In this document: piece after piece, positions 32,185 through 43,664 of the stretch
How positions within the stretch are numbered: position 1 is the first letter of the stretch
How the letters are laid out: each line of letters starts with the position of its first letter
NCBI GenBank assembly: GCA_039105265.1
Contig: JAPFFF010000031.1
Coordinates: forward strand, 1,550,001-1,614,000
Length of the DNA stretch: 64,000 nt
Reading direction: 5' to 3'
DNA from: Tritrichomonas musculus
Taxonomy: Eukaryota; Parabasalia; Tritrichomonadida; Tritrichomonadidae
The notes under the pieces: model-generated
What the model was told of the DNA's origin: nothing
What the model saw: only the letters and a program-made list of their open reading frames with translations
Database searches by the model: none
Made by a program: the position numbers and the translations under genes

Positions 32185-32255
32185 GGGCAATCCGGGAATT
32201 GAACCCGGGACCTCACGCACCCTAAGCGTGAATCATACCACTAGACTAATTGCCC
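32185..32255 (-). tRNA. tRNA-Pro (AGG)
   Basis: Same 71-nt tRNA, minus strand, with a downstream T-run; equivalent to 9386. Confidence 0.97.
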
Positions 32256-32438
32256 TTGATGTTAAATATATTTATTTATAAAATATATTAAATTTACAAA
32301 AATTCCAAATTAAATGATTTATAAAATAGGTTTTTTTTTTTTATAAAAAAAGTGTTACAATTTTAATTATGCTGCCACTTTTTATAAATTACTGTAAGTT
32401 TACATCAATACCAGGATTAATGAACAGAGTAAAATCTT

Positions 32439-33914
32439 CTAAAAATTAAAAGTGTCTTTTTTGGTTGGAACAGAAAATCTTTGAATATTTGGAAATGATG
32501 CAAGAATTAAATTTTTGAGTACGTTGAATATACTTTCTTTTTCATCATCAATAAATACGTCTCCAAGAAATTCAAAGAAACGAATTTTGTTGCATGAAAT
32601 TAAAAATTCATTTTCATATTTGCTTATTTTTTTTGGTGATTTAAAACTTACAATAGAAGTTGATTTGAATGCACAATAGCCAATTGATTCAATTTCTGAA
32701 TCATCAGGAATATCATCTAAATATTTAAAGTGTCTGTTTGATGGCGAAACAGTCACTTTCGAAACAGAAGATAAATTACACCATTCTGGGTCAATCTTAC
32801 TAACATTTTCTGGAATGAAAATATTTATTATTCCACTGAAATAAAATGCTTGGCTACAAATATTTTGTAATTTTGAATCTCTTGGAATTTCAAATGTTAT
32901 CAATTTTCTATTATTTCCAAAAGTATTTGTTTGCAATGAAATCAAGTTCGATCCTTCTTCTAATGAAACTTTCCGAAGTTGATCGCAATGAAAAAAAGCA
33001 CATTCACCAATATCAATGACACTTTTTGGAATTCTTATTATTTCAATAGGTGTATCTGGAAACGCGCATTTGCCAATTATTAAAAGTTCTGAATTTTCAG
33101 AGAAATCAACTTGATTAAGTTTCTTACATTTACAGAATGCATATGGTTTGATGTATTTAATGATTTTTGGAATTGTTGCTTTTTCGATGTCTCGATTAGC
33201 AAATACAATTGTATCAAATATATCACTTTGTTTATTTTTTTCAAATTAAGATTTAAAAATAAAACAGATGCTTCTTTTTTATGAATATCTAAACATTTGA
33301 ACATAAATTCAATAAATTGGCTTTGCTTAATATTATCCATTTGATTGATTTGCATTTTAACAATATTTATTATCCTATATATATTTGGAATAGGTAGTTG
33401 TGCAAGATTTGAATTATTAACATATTTAAAAAAGTGAGATGCAATCATAATTTCTTCATTTGCAAGATCAATTGCTCTGTTTTCTTTATTAAGATGAATT
33501 TTGTATTGAATAAGTTTAAAAACAAGATCTTCATTGTGGGTTTTGATATATTCATTTGTTTGACATGTCAGTTTCGGAACATCAAAACTAATTGAAAGAT
33601 GATGGAGTTCAATGATATTAGAATCTTTAATTTCAAAAAAATCATTTTGGCATGCAGAAATGAAAGTTTGAAATGACTCCTCTGATATATTAATCGGCTG
33701 ATCAGGTATTTCTATGTCTTCAATAGATTTATATTGATTCGCGCATTTATAAAAATAAAATTTAATTATGTTGTATAATATTGAAATCAACCGGATATTT
33801 TTTCCCCTGAAAAATGAAATTTTTATTATGATGAACAAAAGGCTCTAAATAAAAGGTTGACTCTTTTTTCATCATACAAGTATATTTTTCTTTGGATTTT
33901 TTCCTACAATGCAT
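32439..33914 (-). pseudogene. BTB-like + LRR_5 gene, unit 2, with internal deletion
   Basis: Equivalent of 9589-12160, with the original ATG at 33914. It lacks 1,047 bp present in unit 1 (9916-10962). This is exactly 349 codons, so the repeats rejoin in frame (HFKYLD to DIPDDSEIES). The join lies at short ATCA matches. Further breaks: a shift near 33.76 kb early in the BTB-like part, the shared shift near 33.23 kb before the repeats, and small changes at the 3' end giving a stop at 32439, earlier than unit 1. The run at 32630 has the T count that keeps the repeat frame open, unlike unit 1. Confidence 0.8.
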
Positions 33915-34140
33915 GTCTTATTTTTCTATGAATTTTTGTCATATTTTTCTATCAATTTTTGTCATATTTTTCTCTGAAATTTCAGCTACTCAACAACAAA
34001 AAATGATTAAAAAAAGAGAAATAATTTGGTGAAGAAAGTAAGAAAACAATATTTATTACAAACAATTTCCAAAAAGTTTTCTGATATGAAATAATTGGTT
34101 ATACAAAATATTGTATTAAGTAGAAAAAATATCAAAAAAG

Positions 34141-34211
34141 GGGCAATCCGGGAATTGAACCCGGAACCTCACGCACCCTAAGCGTGAATCATACCACTAG
34201 ACTAATTGCCC
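34141..34211 (-). tRNA. tRNA-Pro (AGG), one-base variant
   Basis: As the other copies except C to T at position 48 (variable loop, next to the T-stem: AGGTT instead of AGGTC). The stems and anticodon are intact, so it is probably still functional. Confidence 0.95.
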
Positions 34212-34234
34212 TTGATGTAAAATATATTTATTTT

Positions 34235-34262
34235 ATAATATATAATATATAATATATATATA
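34235..34262. repeat. Short (ATATAAT)n tract, unit 2
   Basis: About four units joining the tRNA flank to the ATATATAACGATC flank. Corresponds to all of 12479-19296 in unit 1. Confidence 0.85.
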
Positions 34263-35652
34263 ACGATCATTTTTTCAAACACCTTTTTCGGTTGTTAATT
34301 GAGTTTATTTACATATTTATATAAAAAAAGGAAGCCACTTTTTGAGAGAAGCTCAAAAAGTTTCTTTAGCGCTGTCTATAATGTATCAAATTTTAAACAT
34401 TTGGTTTTATTAAAAAGAAAATTCTTAATTTTGAAATTTTGACCTTTGACGATGAAAAATTTACCTAAATAAGTAAACTTTTTGACCTCACATATTCTGT
34501 TAACAAATCTGTTATATTCTCATTATTTTCATTTATTCAAATTTTATCATCTGGCACACCCAAATTCAATTAATCTCATCATTCTCATCTAATCTCCAAA
34601 CTCAATTATTTGTTGAAATCATATAAAATATTGGTTGAAATAATATATTGTGACTGTTATTTAATATATAGAAGTGTTTCTGCTATATAAAACACAAATT
34701 TGTATTTTATTGACTTCATCCATCCTGTATTGGTCAGTTACAAAGAGTCATTGAATTGTATCATTGATTGGTTCAATATTTGCAATCAAGTAAAAGTTCT
34801 GAAGGAAATCGGATCACGCATGCTCATGGATAAAAATGATATTTGAAGACTCCCATTCGCCAAAAAAAGAGAAACAATCAAGGAACAAATGAACGTAAAT
34901 TACAATTCCAATTCCACTCAGCATCTACAAGAAAGAATTTTCCACAATAAAAGATCATTTAACATGGCACTAGGACAAAAAATACAGGTTAATTGTTACC
35001 ACCAAAGAAGAATCAGGATACGTCAATGAATTAATCAGCATTCACCAACCAAACCACGCCACCGATAACAACAATGATTATTAACAACAACAATGAAAAC
35101 AATAATAATATTGGTGGTGGTGAAGTTGAATCGTTTATTGAAAATTCTTTGCTGAGTATCCTGCTACTGTTTTCTTTGAATAGATATAACACTGTTAAGG
35201 TGAAGTGATCATCACAGTATTCAAAAAATAAGAACTTTTTGATAAATGTAATAAGAACTTTTTAATAAATGTAATAGAACATTTTGAAAAATGTAAATTT
35301 TAGATCTAAAATTATTCGAAAATTTTATCAAATCATAATGAAACTATTATTGAACACAGCGGCAAGATTATTATGGTATCTTTGAAGTTATAGTACGATT
35401 TGTCTCTCATTTAAGTTTGATATCCATAATTGGAAATAATTGATATCGAATTCAGCAAAAAGATTTATTATCTACAAATTAATTCTGCAAAAAAATAAAA
35501 ATTATTTTCAACAAGTGCCATTATGATCAGATTAAAACTAGATTAAATTTTAATATGTAATGTATTTCCAAAAAAGCAGGATAAATAAATAAATAATAAT
35601 TACAATTATATTGATAATTTCGATAATTTACTCAGATCATTAAAAATCAAAA
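34263..35652. other. Intergenic stretch with coding-like remnant, unit 2
   Basis: Equivalent to 19297-20707, with minor indels and no intact frame. Confidence 0.5.
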
Positions 35653-37896
35653 TTAAGAAGATCCATTACATGAGCAAACGAATTCATTACTTTCATTTTT
35701 ATATTCGATGTTATGACCTTTATGGCAATGCTTTGAACAAGCTTTGCAGATATCTTTATTGCAATCACAACAGTAGTAAACCTTGCTTTTCACCAGCTCA
35801 TTAGACTGATTTCCACATTTTGAATGGCAACAAATGGCAGATTTTCTAATGCATTCATCTTCCAGTTCTTCATAAATGATACCGAGCTTGTCCATTGCAG
35901 CAGACGATCCTTTATCAACTCCTTTTTTCAGGACTTCAATTGCCTTTTCAATTTTACCATCACTGTAAAGCAATTGACCTAAAATTACATAAGCATCTAT
36001 TTCAGTGCCATCATCAACCAGCTTCTCAAGAAACTCTTCTGCTGCCTTCTTGTCTGAATTCTTAGAATCAGGAGGAATATCAAGCTGCATAGAAGAATAC
36101 CAGAGCATCGCCTTGGAATGGCCAGAGCTTGCTGCAGCCTTAAAGTAATGGAGTGTGTCATTGAAGGAAACTTTGATATCCTTAGCAAAACTGATTCCTT
36201 TGAGAAGATGCATTCCGTAGTCAAATTGAGCTTCAGCACAGCCAAATTCAGCTGCCTGCTTCATCAAGAGCATCGCTTGGTTGATATCCTTGTCAACACC
36301 ACGACCATTCTCAAGTTGAAGCGACCACCTGTACATTATAATTGGGATTCCACCGTCGCTTCCTAGTTTAAGGAATTTGTTAGCTTGCTTTAAATACCGT
36401 TCTCCCTTCTGTTCAAGTAACAATGAGGTGTACCTGATGATGGCTTCAGCATGACCTGATTTGGCTGCCGTTTCATAGAGTTGGAAAATAGTAAACTTTT
36501 CAGTGAATTCTATTTGATGATTCACAATCATTTCGGCTACCAAAAAAAAGGCTTCTGGTTTTTGATGCGCAAATGAACGTTGTTTAAGAAATATATATGC
36601 ATCATTGTATAGACCTTGCTTGATCAAACATTGGGCATATCCATACTCGCCATTTCCAACAATTTCAGGAATTTTTAAGTTGTTTGCTACAGCCAAATAG
36701 TGTCCTTCTGCTGCTTTATAATCTGGGGGACCAAAAACGCCATTGAAAAGGGCATCGGCAAGTAGTAATCGGGTGCGATAATTGTAGCTGGCTTCTACTA
36801 TTAATTTGTCAAGAGGACTTAACTCTTCTTTCTTAGGCTCTGGCGGTTGTGGTGAAATTTTGACCTCTTCATGATCTTCATTTGAAGATGGACTGCTTTT
36901 GTGTTTTTCAAGCTTTTCTGGCTTCGGTGGTTCAAGTTTTGGTACTGGTGCTGTTTGCACAGCTGATGAGGATGGGGTTGGTCTTACAGGCTTAATTATT
37001 TTCTTATACGCATCAAATCTTTCTTTGTCAATGGAATCATTGCAGAACAATTCGGATTCAAGACGATTACAAATTTCGGTGAAAGTTGGACGTTGATTAG
37101 GCTTTTGATCCCAACATTGTTTGATTAAATCTTGATACGAATCAGGTGTTCCTTCTGGAATATCTGGTCTTATTCCATTTTTAACATCATTGCCAATTTG
37201 AAAAAGTGCTTTATTTTTGAAAGGAAATATACCAGTTATAAGACGATATAAAGTAATTCCATATGAATAAACATCAATAAGTCCTGGATGTGCTTTTTCA
37301 GGATCCTCGTAAAGTTCTGGTGGCATAAATGAAATTGTGGTTTCTGCTATTGAATTGTAAATCGTCATTCCATCCTTAATTTCTTTAGATAGACCAAAAT
37401 CTGTGAGGAAAGGTTGAAGTTTATCGTTTATAAGTATATTCAAGTCTTTAAGATCTCTATGAAAAACATTGTGACTGTGTAAATATTCTAGAGCTGCAGC
37501 TACTCCATATGAAATTATTAACTTTGAAGTAGGGTCTAATATTTTACCTCCTTCTTTATTATTTCTATCAATAACATCAGATAAAGATCCATTTTCAGCG
37601 AGTTCAAGAAAAATAAGTCCTGCTTCATCTTCACAAAAACCAATAAAAGGAATAATAGCAGGATGTTTGTATTTTGAATATATTTCAACTTCTCGGTTAA
37701 ATTGTTTTCGAGTTTCTTCATTAGAAAGATTGCCAAATGACTCTTTTTTCACGCATTTGCGCCCTGTTGATTGTTGAGTACATAAATAAATGCGAGCAAA
37801 GCCACCTCTTTTTGTTATAAATTTATATTTTCCGTTTGTTTTCTTTATTGGTATAAAGTCTTCTTCACTAACTCTCCATTTTTCTAAATTTTCCAT
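35653..37896 (-). CDS. TKL-like kinase with Sel1 repeats and UBR-box-like zinc finger (unit 2)
   Basis: 747 residues from ATG at 37896. It is identical to the gene at 20708 except for two substitutions (KSLFQIG to KALFQIG after the kinase DVYSYG segment; GVGKDIN to GVDKDIN in a Sel1 repeat). The kinase motifs (K50, HRD 147-149, DFG 166-168), proline-rich linker, Sel1 repeats and Cys/His tail are all kept. Intactness in both units, beside several broken genes, argues for retained function or a very recent duplication. The upstream flank differs by a G-run length (37922-37929) and lacks the mariner-like insertion. Confidence 0.9.
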   Translation of the reverse strand: MENLEKWRVSEEDFIPIKKTNGKYKFITKRGGFARIYLCTQQSTGRKCVKKESFGNLSNEETRKQFNREVEIYSKYKHPAIIPFIGFCEDEAGLIFLELAENGSLSDVIDRNNKEGGKILDPTSKLIISYGVAAALEYLHSHNVFHRDLKDLNILINDKLQPFLTDFGLSKEIKDGMTIYNSIAETTISFMPPELYEDPEKAHPGLIDVYSYGITLYRLITGIFPFKNKALFQIGNDVKNGIRPDIPEGTPDSYQDLIKQCWDQKPNQRPTFTEICNRLESELFCNDSIDKERFDAYKKIIKPVRPTPSSSAVQTAPVPKLEPPKPEKLEKHKSSPSSNEDHEEVKISPQPPEPKKEELSPLDKLIVEASYNYRTRLLLADALFNGVFGPPDYKAAEGHYLAVANNLKIPEIVGNGEYGYAQCLIKQGLYNDAYIFLKQRSFAHQKPEAFFLVAEMIVNHQIEFTEKFTIFQLYETAAKSGHAEAIIRYTSLLLEQKGERYLKQANKFLKLGSDGGIPIIMYRWSLQLENGRGVDKDINQAMLLMKQAAEFGCAEAQFDYGMHLLKGISFAKDIKVSFNDTLHYFKAAASSGHSKAMLWYSSMQLDIPPDSKNSDKKAAEEFLEKLVDDGTEIDAYVILGQLLYSDGKIEKAIEVLKKGVDKGSSAAMDKLGIIYEELEDECIRKSAICCHSKCGNQSNELVKSKVYYCCDCNKDICKACSKHCHKGHNIEYKNESNEFVCSCNGSS

Positions 37897-38558
37897 GTTG
37901 ATTGTAAAAAGTTTGAATATAGGGGGGGGGTCAACCGTCAAATTTTTGTCAAAATTATAAAGCAAACATAAAATATGAGAATTTTTGAATAATAATTATA
38001 GAACTATATAGCTCATTGAATATACTATTTATGTTTGAATGAGATTTTAAAAAGAAAAATAAATAAAATAATTTAAATTTAAACAAATATTAAAGCCGAA
38101 ATATCTTAATAAATAATTATTTTTCATTGCATTAATATTGATAAATTTGCGATACAAATATTTATATAACTATATAAATAAGAAATAAGAAATAAAATTT
38201 GTATGTTTTTGTTATTGATATTAAACTAGTTCTCAGCGGTCGTACCAAAATTTGTGAGATCAAGGCCAAAGTTTTTCAAAGGTCGTACAACTGAATTTTT
38301 ACAGTAAAACTCAATGATTGGTTGGTTTAAGCTAATTATATTTTATTATTATAATAATAATTAGTTTTATAAATATTTGCATCGTAGCGATAACTTTTTA
38401 TATAATTTATTCTAATCATTAATTCTTTTGATATCTTTTTATATGCTTTTAAAACATTAAATGTTATATAAAAATCTAGTTTGACGAAAAACTGTTCGAC
38501 AAATATTTTTTCGTTACGAAAGTGGATTTTGTCGTTACAAAAGTGGAACAACTGTAAT
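37897..38558. other. Intergenic stretch, no gene seen
   Basis: Includes the empty insertion site of the mariner-like element (about 38106-38121) and the surviving arm of the hairpin at 25344. No credible frame. Confidence 0.6.
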
Positions 38559-38798
38559 ATTTTTGGTAGATCGAAAATTTATACTTTTTTCGACAAAATT
38601 TTTTATATAAAAATTCAACTTTTCTCAATCGTTTTTGGCTAAACTTACATTATTTTTTAATATAATTCATAAAACTAATTAAAATATTGATTTGTTTTAA
38701 AATAATAAAGAAAATTATTATTCACATCAAGAAAAACATATATTATTATGGTTAACGTTTGTCGAAAAAAGTATAAATTTTCGATTTACCATATTTTT
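38559..38798. mobile_element. 240-bp MITE-like inverted-repeat element, unit 2
   Basis: Same inverted-repeat element as 25425-25664. Confidence 0.65.
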
Positions 38799-38811
38799 AG
38801 TGAAAAAGTTT

Positions 38812-39130
38812 AGAAGCCTCAAATTACTCAAAGATTCATCACCCATTTTCCCCGAAATTTATTGGGACAACCAAAGATAAAAACTTAATAATTATTGAAT
38901 TTATCAAAGGGCAAGCATTAACATTTATCAGCAAAATGAAACCCACATTTGTTGAAATAATTACAATGATTTTTGAGTTGATGCATGCCATTAAATATTT
39001 GCATGACAGCGACTTGATTTATCGAGATTTAAAACCAGACAATATTATGATTGACTCAGATAAAACAGTTATTTTAATAGATTTTGATAAAATAAAAAGG
39101 AATGAATATAAGATGAAAATTACTAAATAA
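38812..39130 (+). pseudogene. Kinase scrap, unit 2
   Basis: Same fragment as 25678-25996: YLHDSDLIYRDLKPDN and LIDFDKIK. Same shift of frame upstream and same missing lobes. Confidence 0.75.
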
Positions 39131-39371
39131 AAAAAAAAAATTCTCATTTATAATGAAGAAACAATTAGAACAGCATTATCAAAACTTTTAATGAAAGCTT
39201 GAATCATTTCTTAATGTTTAATACTATAATGTCCAATAGACGATTATTTTTTTCTATATTTTTAAATATTTCATATATTTATGTAATAGGATATTTAGTT
39301 TGCAAATAATCATTTTATATCCAATTTTTATAAATTTAATATATTTTACGAGCAAATATATTTAACATCAA

Positions 39372-39442
39372 GGGCAATTAGTCTAGTGGTATGATTCACG
39401 CTTAGGGTGCGTGAGGTCCCGGGTTCAATTCCCGGATTGCCC
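39372..39442 (+). tRNA. tRNA-Pro (AGG)
   Basis: Same 71-nt tRNA as at 26237, plus strand, with a T-run downstream. Confidence 0.97.
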
Positions 39443-39710
39443 CTTTTTTCATATTCTTTTTTATTTTTTTTCAATGGTTTTATGATTGGAAAATAAAAAT
39501 GAGGAAATTATTTACTTTAATAAGGTGTAGTTATTAAAATTAAAGTTTTTTTTTCCATCAGATTTTGAAAAATTTTCACTAAATTTTTGAATTTCTGCTT
39601 TAAATTGATTGAATTTTTTCTTCATTTTTTATGCATTACTATAAAATTAAATTAAAAATATGGTCTATGAAAATACTATTAAGAATAAATAATTTCAAAT
39701 GTGGTATATT

Positions 39711-40763
39711 TTATTTACCTGCACTTGATAATTCTTGATCACGTTTAGATACGAAATCAAAATTGATATCTGGAGCAAAACCGTAATAATTTAATCTAAC
39801 TTGTTCCAAAATGTTTTCAAAAGAAGGTCTTAATTTTGGATCAAAAGAGATGCATCTTGAAATGAGATCTATGCAGAATTTTGAAATTGAATCAGAAGGA
39901 CTTGGAAGCGGAAATTCTTTTTGTTTCAATTTCGACTTAATTGTGTACTTAGGTAACGATCCTTCAAACAAGTGGTACAGCAAAACGCCAAAAGAATAAA
40001 CGTCTGCTTTATTGTCGTATTTTTCTTCCTTTAAAAGTTCAGGTGACATGTAAATAGCGTCACCTAAATTTTTAACAAATGAGCTCTGTGATTGTGACAC
40101 CGTCTGATTAATCAGATCGTTAATTTTGACCAGATTCAAATCAGCGATTTTTGATTCCAACAAAGAATTCAATCTGATGTTGTCAATTTTTAAATCACGA
40201 TGAATCAATCCATGATTGTGAATGAACAACATTGCATGAATGATTTCAATTGCAATTTGTGCTTTGATTGTGTTTGTTAGCATCCCTTTCGTTAGACAGT
40301 CTTTCAGATCAAAATCAAGGAATTCAAGAAACAATGCAATCGTTGTTATCAATTCATCATCATCGTTAATATTGATGATTTCGCAAGTGTTGACTCCGAA
40401 TATCTTGCAAATGCATGGGTGGTCAATCGTGAGCAAGAGTTCAAACTCTTTCATTGCATTCTGCACGTGTTTGAATGTTTCTTCTTCAGGAATCAGTATT
40501 TTTTTGCACATCACTCGTCTGTTTCGAATGTCAATGATCTTTTGATATAAAAAGAACTGGTTTTGTTTGATCTTTTCAACAAGAACATGGAACTGTTCAT
40601 CATCTTCACCAATGAAAAAGTTTTTATCTTTTTCATTTGTATTTGTTGCTTCATTTGCTTTAATTACTTCATTTGTGTTCATCGGTGAAAGAATCAGTCT
40701 GGGAATTGGAGCAGGATTGAGTTTGTTTACATATTCAATGAATGATTTGATGTCAAAATCTTG
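39711..40763 (-). pseudogene. Inverted single-kinase copy, unit 3
   Basis: Same inverted kinase as 26574-27626, uninterrupted (HRDLKIDN, DLN, MSPE, stop at 39711), with KKILIPEE for KKVLIPEE and NKADVYS for NKTDVYS. The first in-frame ATG lies in the linker (SPMNTNEV), allowing about 323 residues. Truncated at the same head-to-head junction. Confidence 0.75.
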
Positions 40764-40780
40764 ATTCGTGATAGAATTAA

Positions 40781-40941
40781 AATCATGAAAAACCAGAAAT
40801 ACCTGAATATTTGCCAGAAACAATTTCTTCTCTTATCACAGAATATTTGAGTCCAAAACCGTCTTCTAGACCTACGTTTGAGCAAATTGTGAATGTGATC
40901 AGTGATCCAAATTTCTATTCAGATCCAAATCAAGATTTGGG
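40781..40941 (+). pseudogene. Kinase fragment at head-to-head junction, unit 3
   Basis: Same plus-strand fragment as 4374-4534. Confidence 0.8.
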
Positions 40942-41058
40942 CAAAGACGAGCAATGTCACTTTTTTTAAGTACGAGCAAGACGGGCACGGGCAGACACGG
41001 GGAAACACGAGCACAGACATTGCCCTTTGCCCTTGCCCGTGCCCCTCCAACATCCCTA
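40942..41058. mobile_element. hAT-like element remnant, unit 3
   Basis: Same one-ended remnant as 4535-4651, ending CATCCCTA. Confidence 0.65.
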
Positions 41059-41515
41059 ATGCTTAGACATATTTATCGTATATCTTTATTTCTATCTTAA
41101 TTTTTAACATATGACTTTTTTCTTAATTTTTGAATATTATTTCTTTATGCAATATAAGTTCTGCTTTGTTTCAAAATTAATTTTATTCAAGATTATTTTT
41201 TGAATGAAAAATAATCTTCTATACAATTTTAGAATAGATTAAAATTTTAATTTATCAAAATTGTATATAAATCTTAAAACTTTCAATTAACATAAATTAT
41301 ATTGAATATGTTAAACATTTAAACTCACAAAATAAAAATTACGAATATCTCTAAAATATATAAATAAAGAATTTTATACTTGAATTTTTACCTATAAAAT
41401 AATATTTTATAATGATATATATAATTTATATTAAATTTTATAGGCTAAATTTTTTGGAAAAAGAAAAAATTATCGTTTCAAAAAAGTGCCATTTTCTCTA
41501 AATAGATTAAAAAAC
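41059..41515. other. AT-rich stretch upstream of the ankyrin gene
   Basis: Unit 3 sequence to 41463, then about 50 bp of unique 5' flank. No gene. Confidence 0.6.
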
Positions 41516-42703
41516 ATGAGTTCTCAGGAATACTTGGGCATGATGAAAGACATCCATGAAGATATTCTGAATCTTCTTGAGGAAGAGGCCAAAACAGAGG
41601 AAAATTTTCAAATTCTCAAAGATAAATTTAATAATACAAAAATAAGTGATAGCCAGTATGATCTTTTATCATTGCTGTACTTGATTTCTAAAATTGGAAA
41701 TAACCACCACCGTTTCTCCAACTTTTTCAGTAAAATCGACAGAATTTTACTCATTTTCAAAGAAGATATCAAAAAATATTTTTCAAATTCAAAAATATTC
41801 AATATTTTTAAGAGCAACAAAAGGATTCTTTTATTTCTCATTGAACAGCAAATAATAGTTATTGATGAATATATAGCAAGAAAAATTACGAAGACAGAAA
41901 AATACATAGAAGCCAAATATCCACAGTATTTTCAGCCGGAAATTCAGCCATTCATCAATGAAGAATGGTTCCCAAAATATAAAAACAACAAAAAAGAAGA
42001 AGAGGAAGAAAAAGAAAATGGATGGGTTGAAGAGCTAAAGAAAGAATTGCCCGAAAATTTTTATGAAAAGCGAAAGGAAGGCGAAAATGACAGCCAAATC
42101 TGTGAATTGATTCGAAATGATATGATTGACGAATTTATAACGTACGTTACTAGAAATGGTGTTTCACTTAACGCAAAAATTCAACCATCAATTTATGAAA
42201 CAAATTCATTTTTACTTAAAAATCCAAACATAAATAACCAAGAAGATAGTGAATTTTCATTGATTGAATATGCTGTATTTTTTGGCTCGATTCAAATATT
42301 TAGATACTTGCGACTTGAAGGCGTTGAATTAACATCATCGTTGTGGTCTTTGGCTATTCATGGTAAAAATGCTGAAATAATTCACTTTCTAGAAGACAAC
42401 CATGTTGAATTAAAGGATAAGTCATACAAACAAGTCTTTTACGAATCAATCAAATGCCACCACAACGACATTGTTAATTACTTTATAAACAACTTCTTGC
42501 AAAATGATGAAGAAAATTCACAGGATACGATCAACCAATGTCTCAAATATCATAATTTTGCCTTTTTGAAAAATGATTCCATTAGTGAATCTTCATTTTG
42601 TAACTTGTGCAAATACGATTATTATGCACTTGTCAATAACCTTTTGAAAGACGAAGACATAGATGTAAACAAAAAAGAAATTTTCAATATTCTGTTAATA
42701 TAA
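41516..42703 (+). CDS. DUF3447/ankyrin family protein, 5' part
   Basis: 395 residues from ATG at 41516; the frame extends ten codons upstream without ATG. The N-terminal part is helical (SSQEYLGMMKDIHEDILNLL), then comes an E/K-rich linker (KKEEEEEKENGWVEELKK) and a DUF3447-type segment (ICELIRNDMIDEFITYV; SLIEYAVFFGSIQIFRYLRL; SLWSLAIHGKNAEIIHFL). It ends at TAA 42701-42703 soon after LVNNLLKDEDIDVNKK, where family members normally continue into ankyrin repeats. Here 25-bp satellite starts 30 bp later. The ankyrin blocks at 43202-47980 and the tail at 48233 look like the lost 3' part. It may still make a short protein, but it is probably the head of a disrupted gene. Likely a cytosolic scaffold protein. 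Confidence 0.75.
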   Translation: MSSQEYLGMMKDIHEDILNLLEEEAKTEENFQILKDKFNNTKISDSQYDLLSLLYLISKIGNNHHRFSNFFSKIDRILLIFKEDIKKYFSNSKIFNIFKSNKRILLFLIEQQIIVIDEYIARKITKTEKYIEAKYPQYFQPEIQPFINEEWFPKYKNNKKEEEEEKENGWVEELKKELPENFYEKRKEGENDSQICELIRNDMIDEFITYVTRNGVSLNAKIQPSIYETNSFLLKNPNINNQEDSEFSLIEYAVFFGSIQIFRYLRLEGVELTSSLWSLAIHGKNAEIIHFLEDNHVELKDKSYKQVFYESIKCHHNDIVNYFINNFLQNDEENSQDTINQCLKYHNFAFLKNDSISESSFCNLCKYDYYALVNNLLKDEDIDVNKKEIFNILLI

Positions 42704-43201
42704 TTTCAATTGTTATATATTTTATTTTGTTGAAATCGTATCTTTCCATGAAATTCAAAATCATATCTTTCAACACAATTCAAAATCATATCTTTTAATA
42801 TCATTCAAAATCATATCTTTCAATAAAATTCAAAATCATATCTTTGAATGAAATTCAAAATCATATCTTTTAATAAAATTCAAAATCATATCTTTGAATG
42901 AAATTCAAAATCATATCTTTTAATATCATTCAAAATCATATCTTTCAATGGAATTCAAAATCATATCTTTTAATATCATTCAAAATCATATCTTTGAATG
43001 AAATTCAAAATCATATCTTTTAATAAAATTCAAAATCATATCTTTCAATATAATTCAAAATCATATCTTTCAATACTATTCAAAATCATATCTTTCAATA
43101 CTATTCAAAATCATATCTTTCAATACTATTCAAAATCATATCTTTCAATAAAATTCAAAATCATATCTTTTAATTACATTCAAAATCATATCATTGAATG
43201 A

Positions 43202-43339
43202 AATTTTGATCTAATAATAATTTATAAGACAGCATTATACTTGGCAGTTGAAAAAGAAAACATTGAAATAGTTAAACTTTTATTAACGAGTGAGAAACTT
43301 GATATCAATCTTCTTAATATTTTCAATAATTTTTTATAA
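43202..43339 (+). pseudogene. Ankyrin-repeat fragment 1, right locus
   Basis: 138-nt block with TALYLAVEKENIEIVKLLL, TGA before and TAA at its end. Variant TSEKLDIN instead of TNEKLDIN. Confidence 0.85.
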
Positions 43340-43664
43340 AATTCAAAATTATATCTTTCAATGTAATTCAAAATCATATCTTTGAATGAAATTCAAAATC
43401 ATATCTTTCAATAAAATTCAAAATCATATCTTTCAATACTATTCAAAATCATATCTTTCAATTGGATTCAAAATTATATCTTTGAATGACATTCAAAATC
43501 ATATCTTTCAATACTATTCAAAATCATATCTTTCAATATTATTCAAAATCATATCTTTCAATATTATTCAAAATCATATCTTTGAATGATATTCAAAATC
43601 ATATCTTTCAATAAAATTCAAAATCATATCTTTTAATTACATTCAAAATCATATCATTGAATGA

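Larger units (their letters stand above)
26511..39647. repeat. Tandem duplication B, unit 2
   Basis: Collinear with unit 1 at a start-to-start distance of 23,270 bp, and with unit 3 at 13,137 bp. It lacks the insertions of unit 1 and keeps the empty sites of the MITE at 5069 and the mariner-like element at 23178. Confidence 0.92.
39648..41463. repeat. Tandem duplication B, partial unit 3
   Basis: Matches the first 1.8 kb of units 1 and 2 and ends at GGAAAAAG, just before the point where those units begin the GAGTGCTGCA element. Confidence 0.9.

Noticed and set aside
3241-41463. Simple assembly duplication
   Set aside because: Units differ by discrete insertions with precise empty sites, by indels and by substitutions in genes, which a pure assembly copy would not show. 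Read-level checking is still needed.
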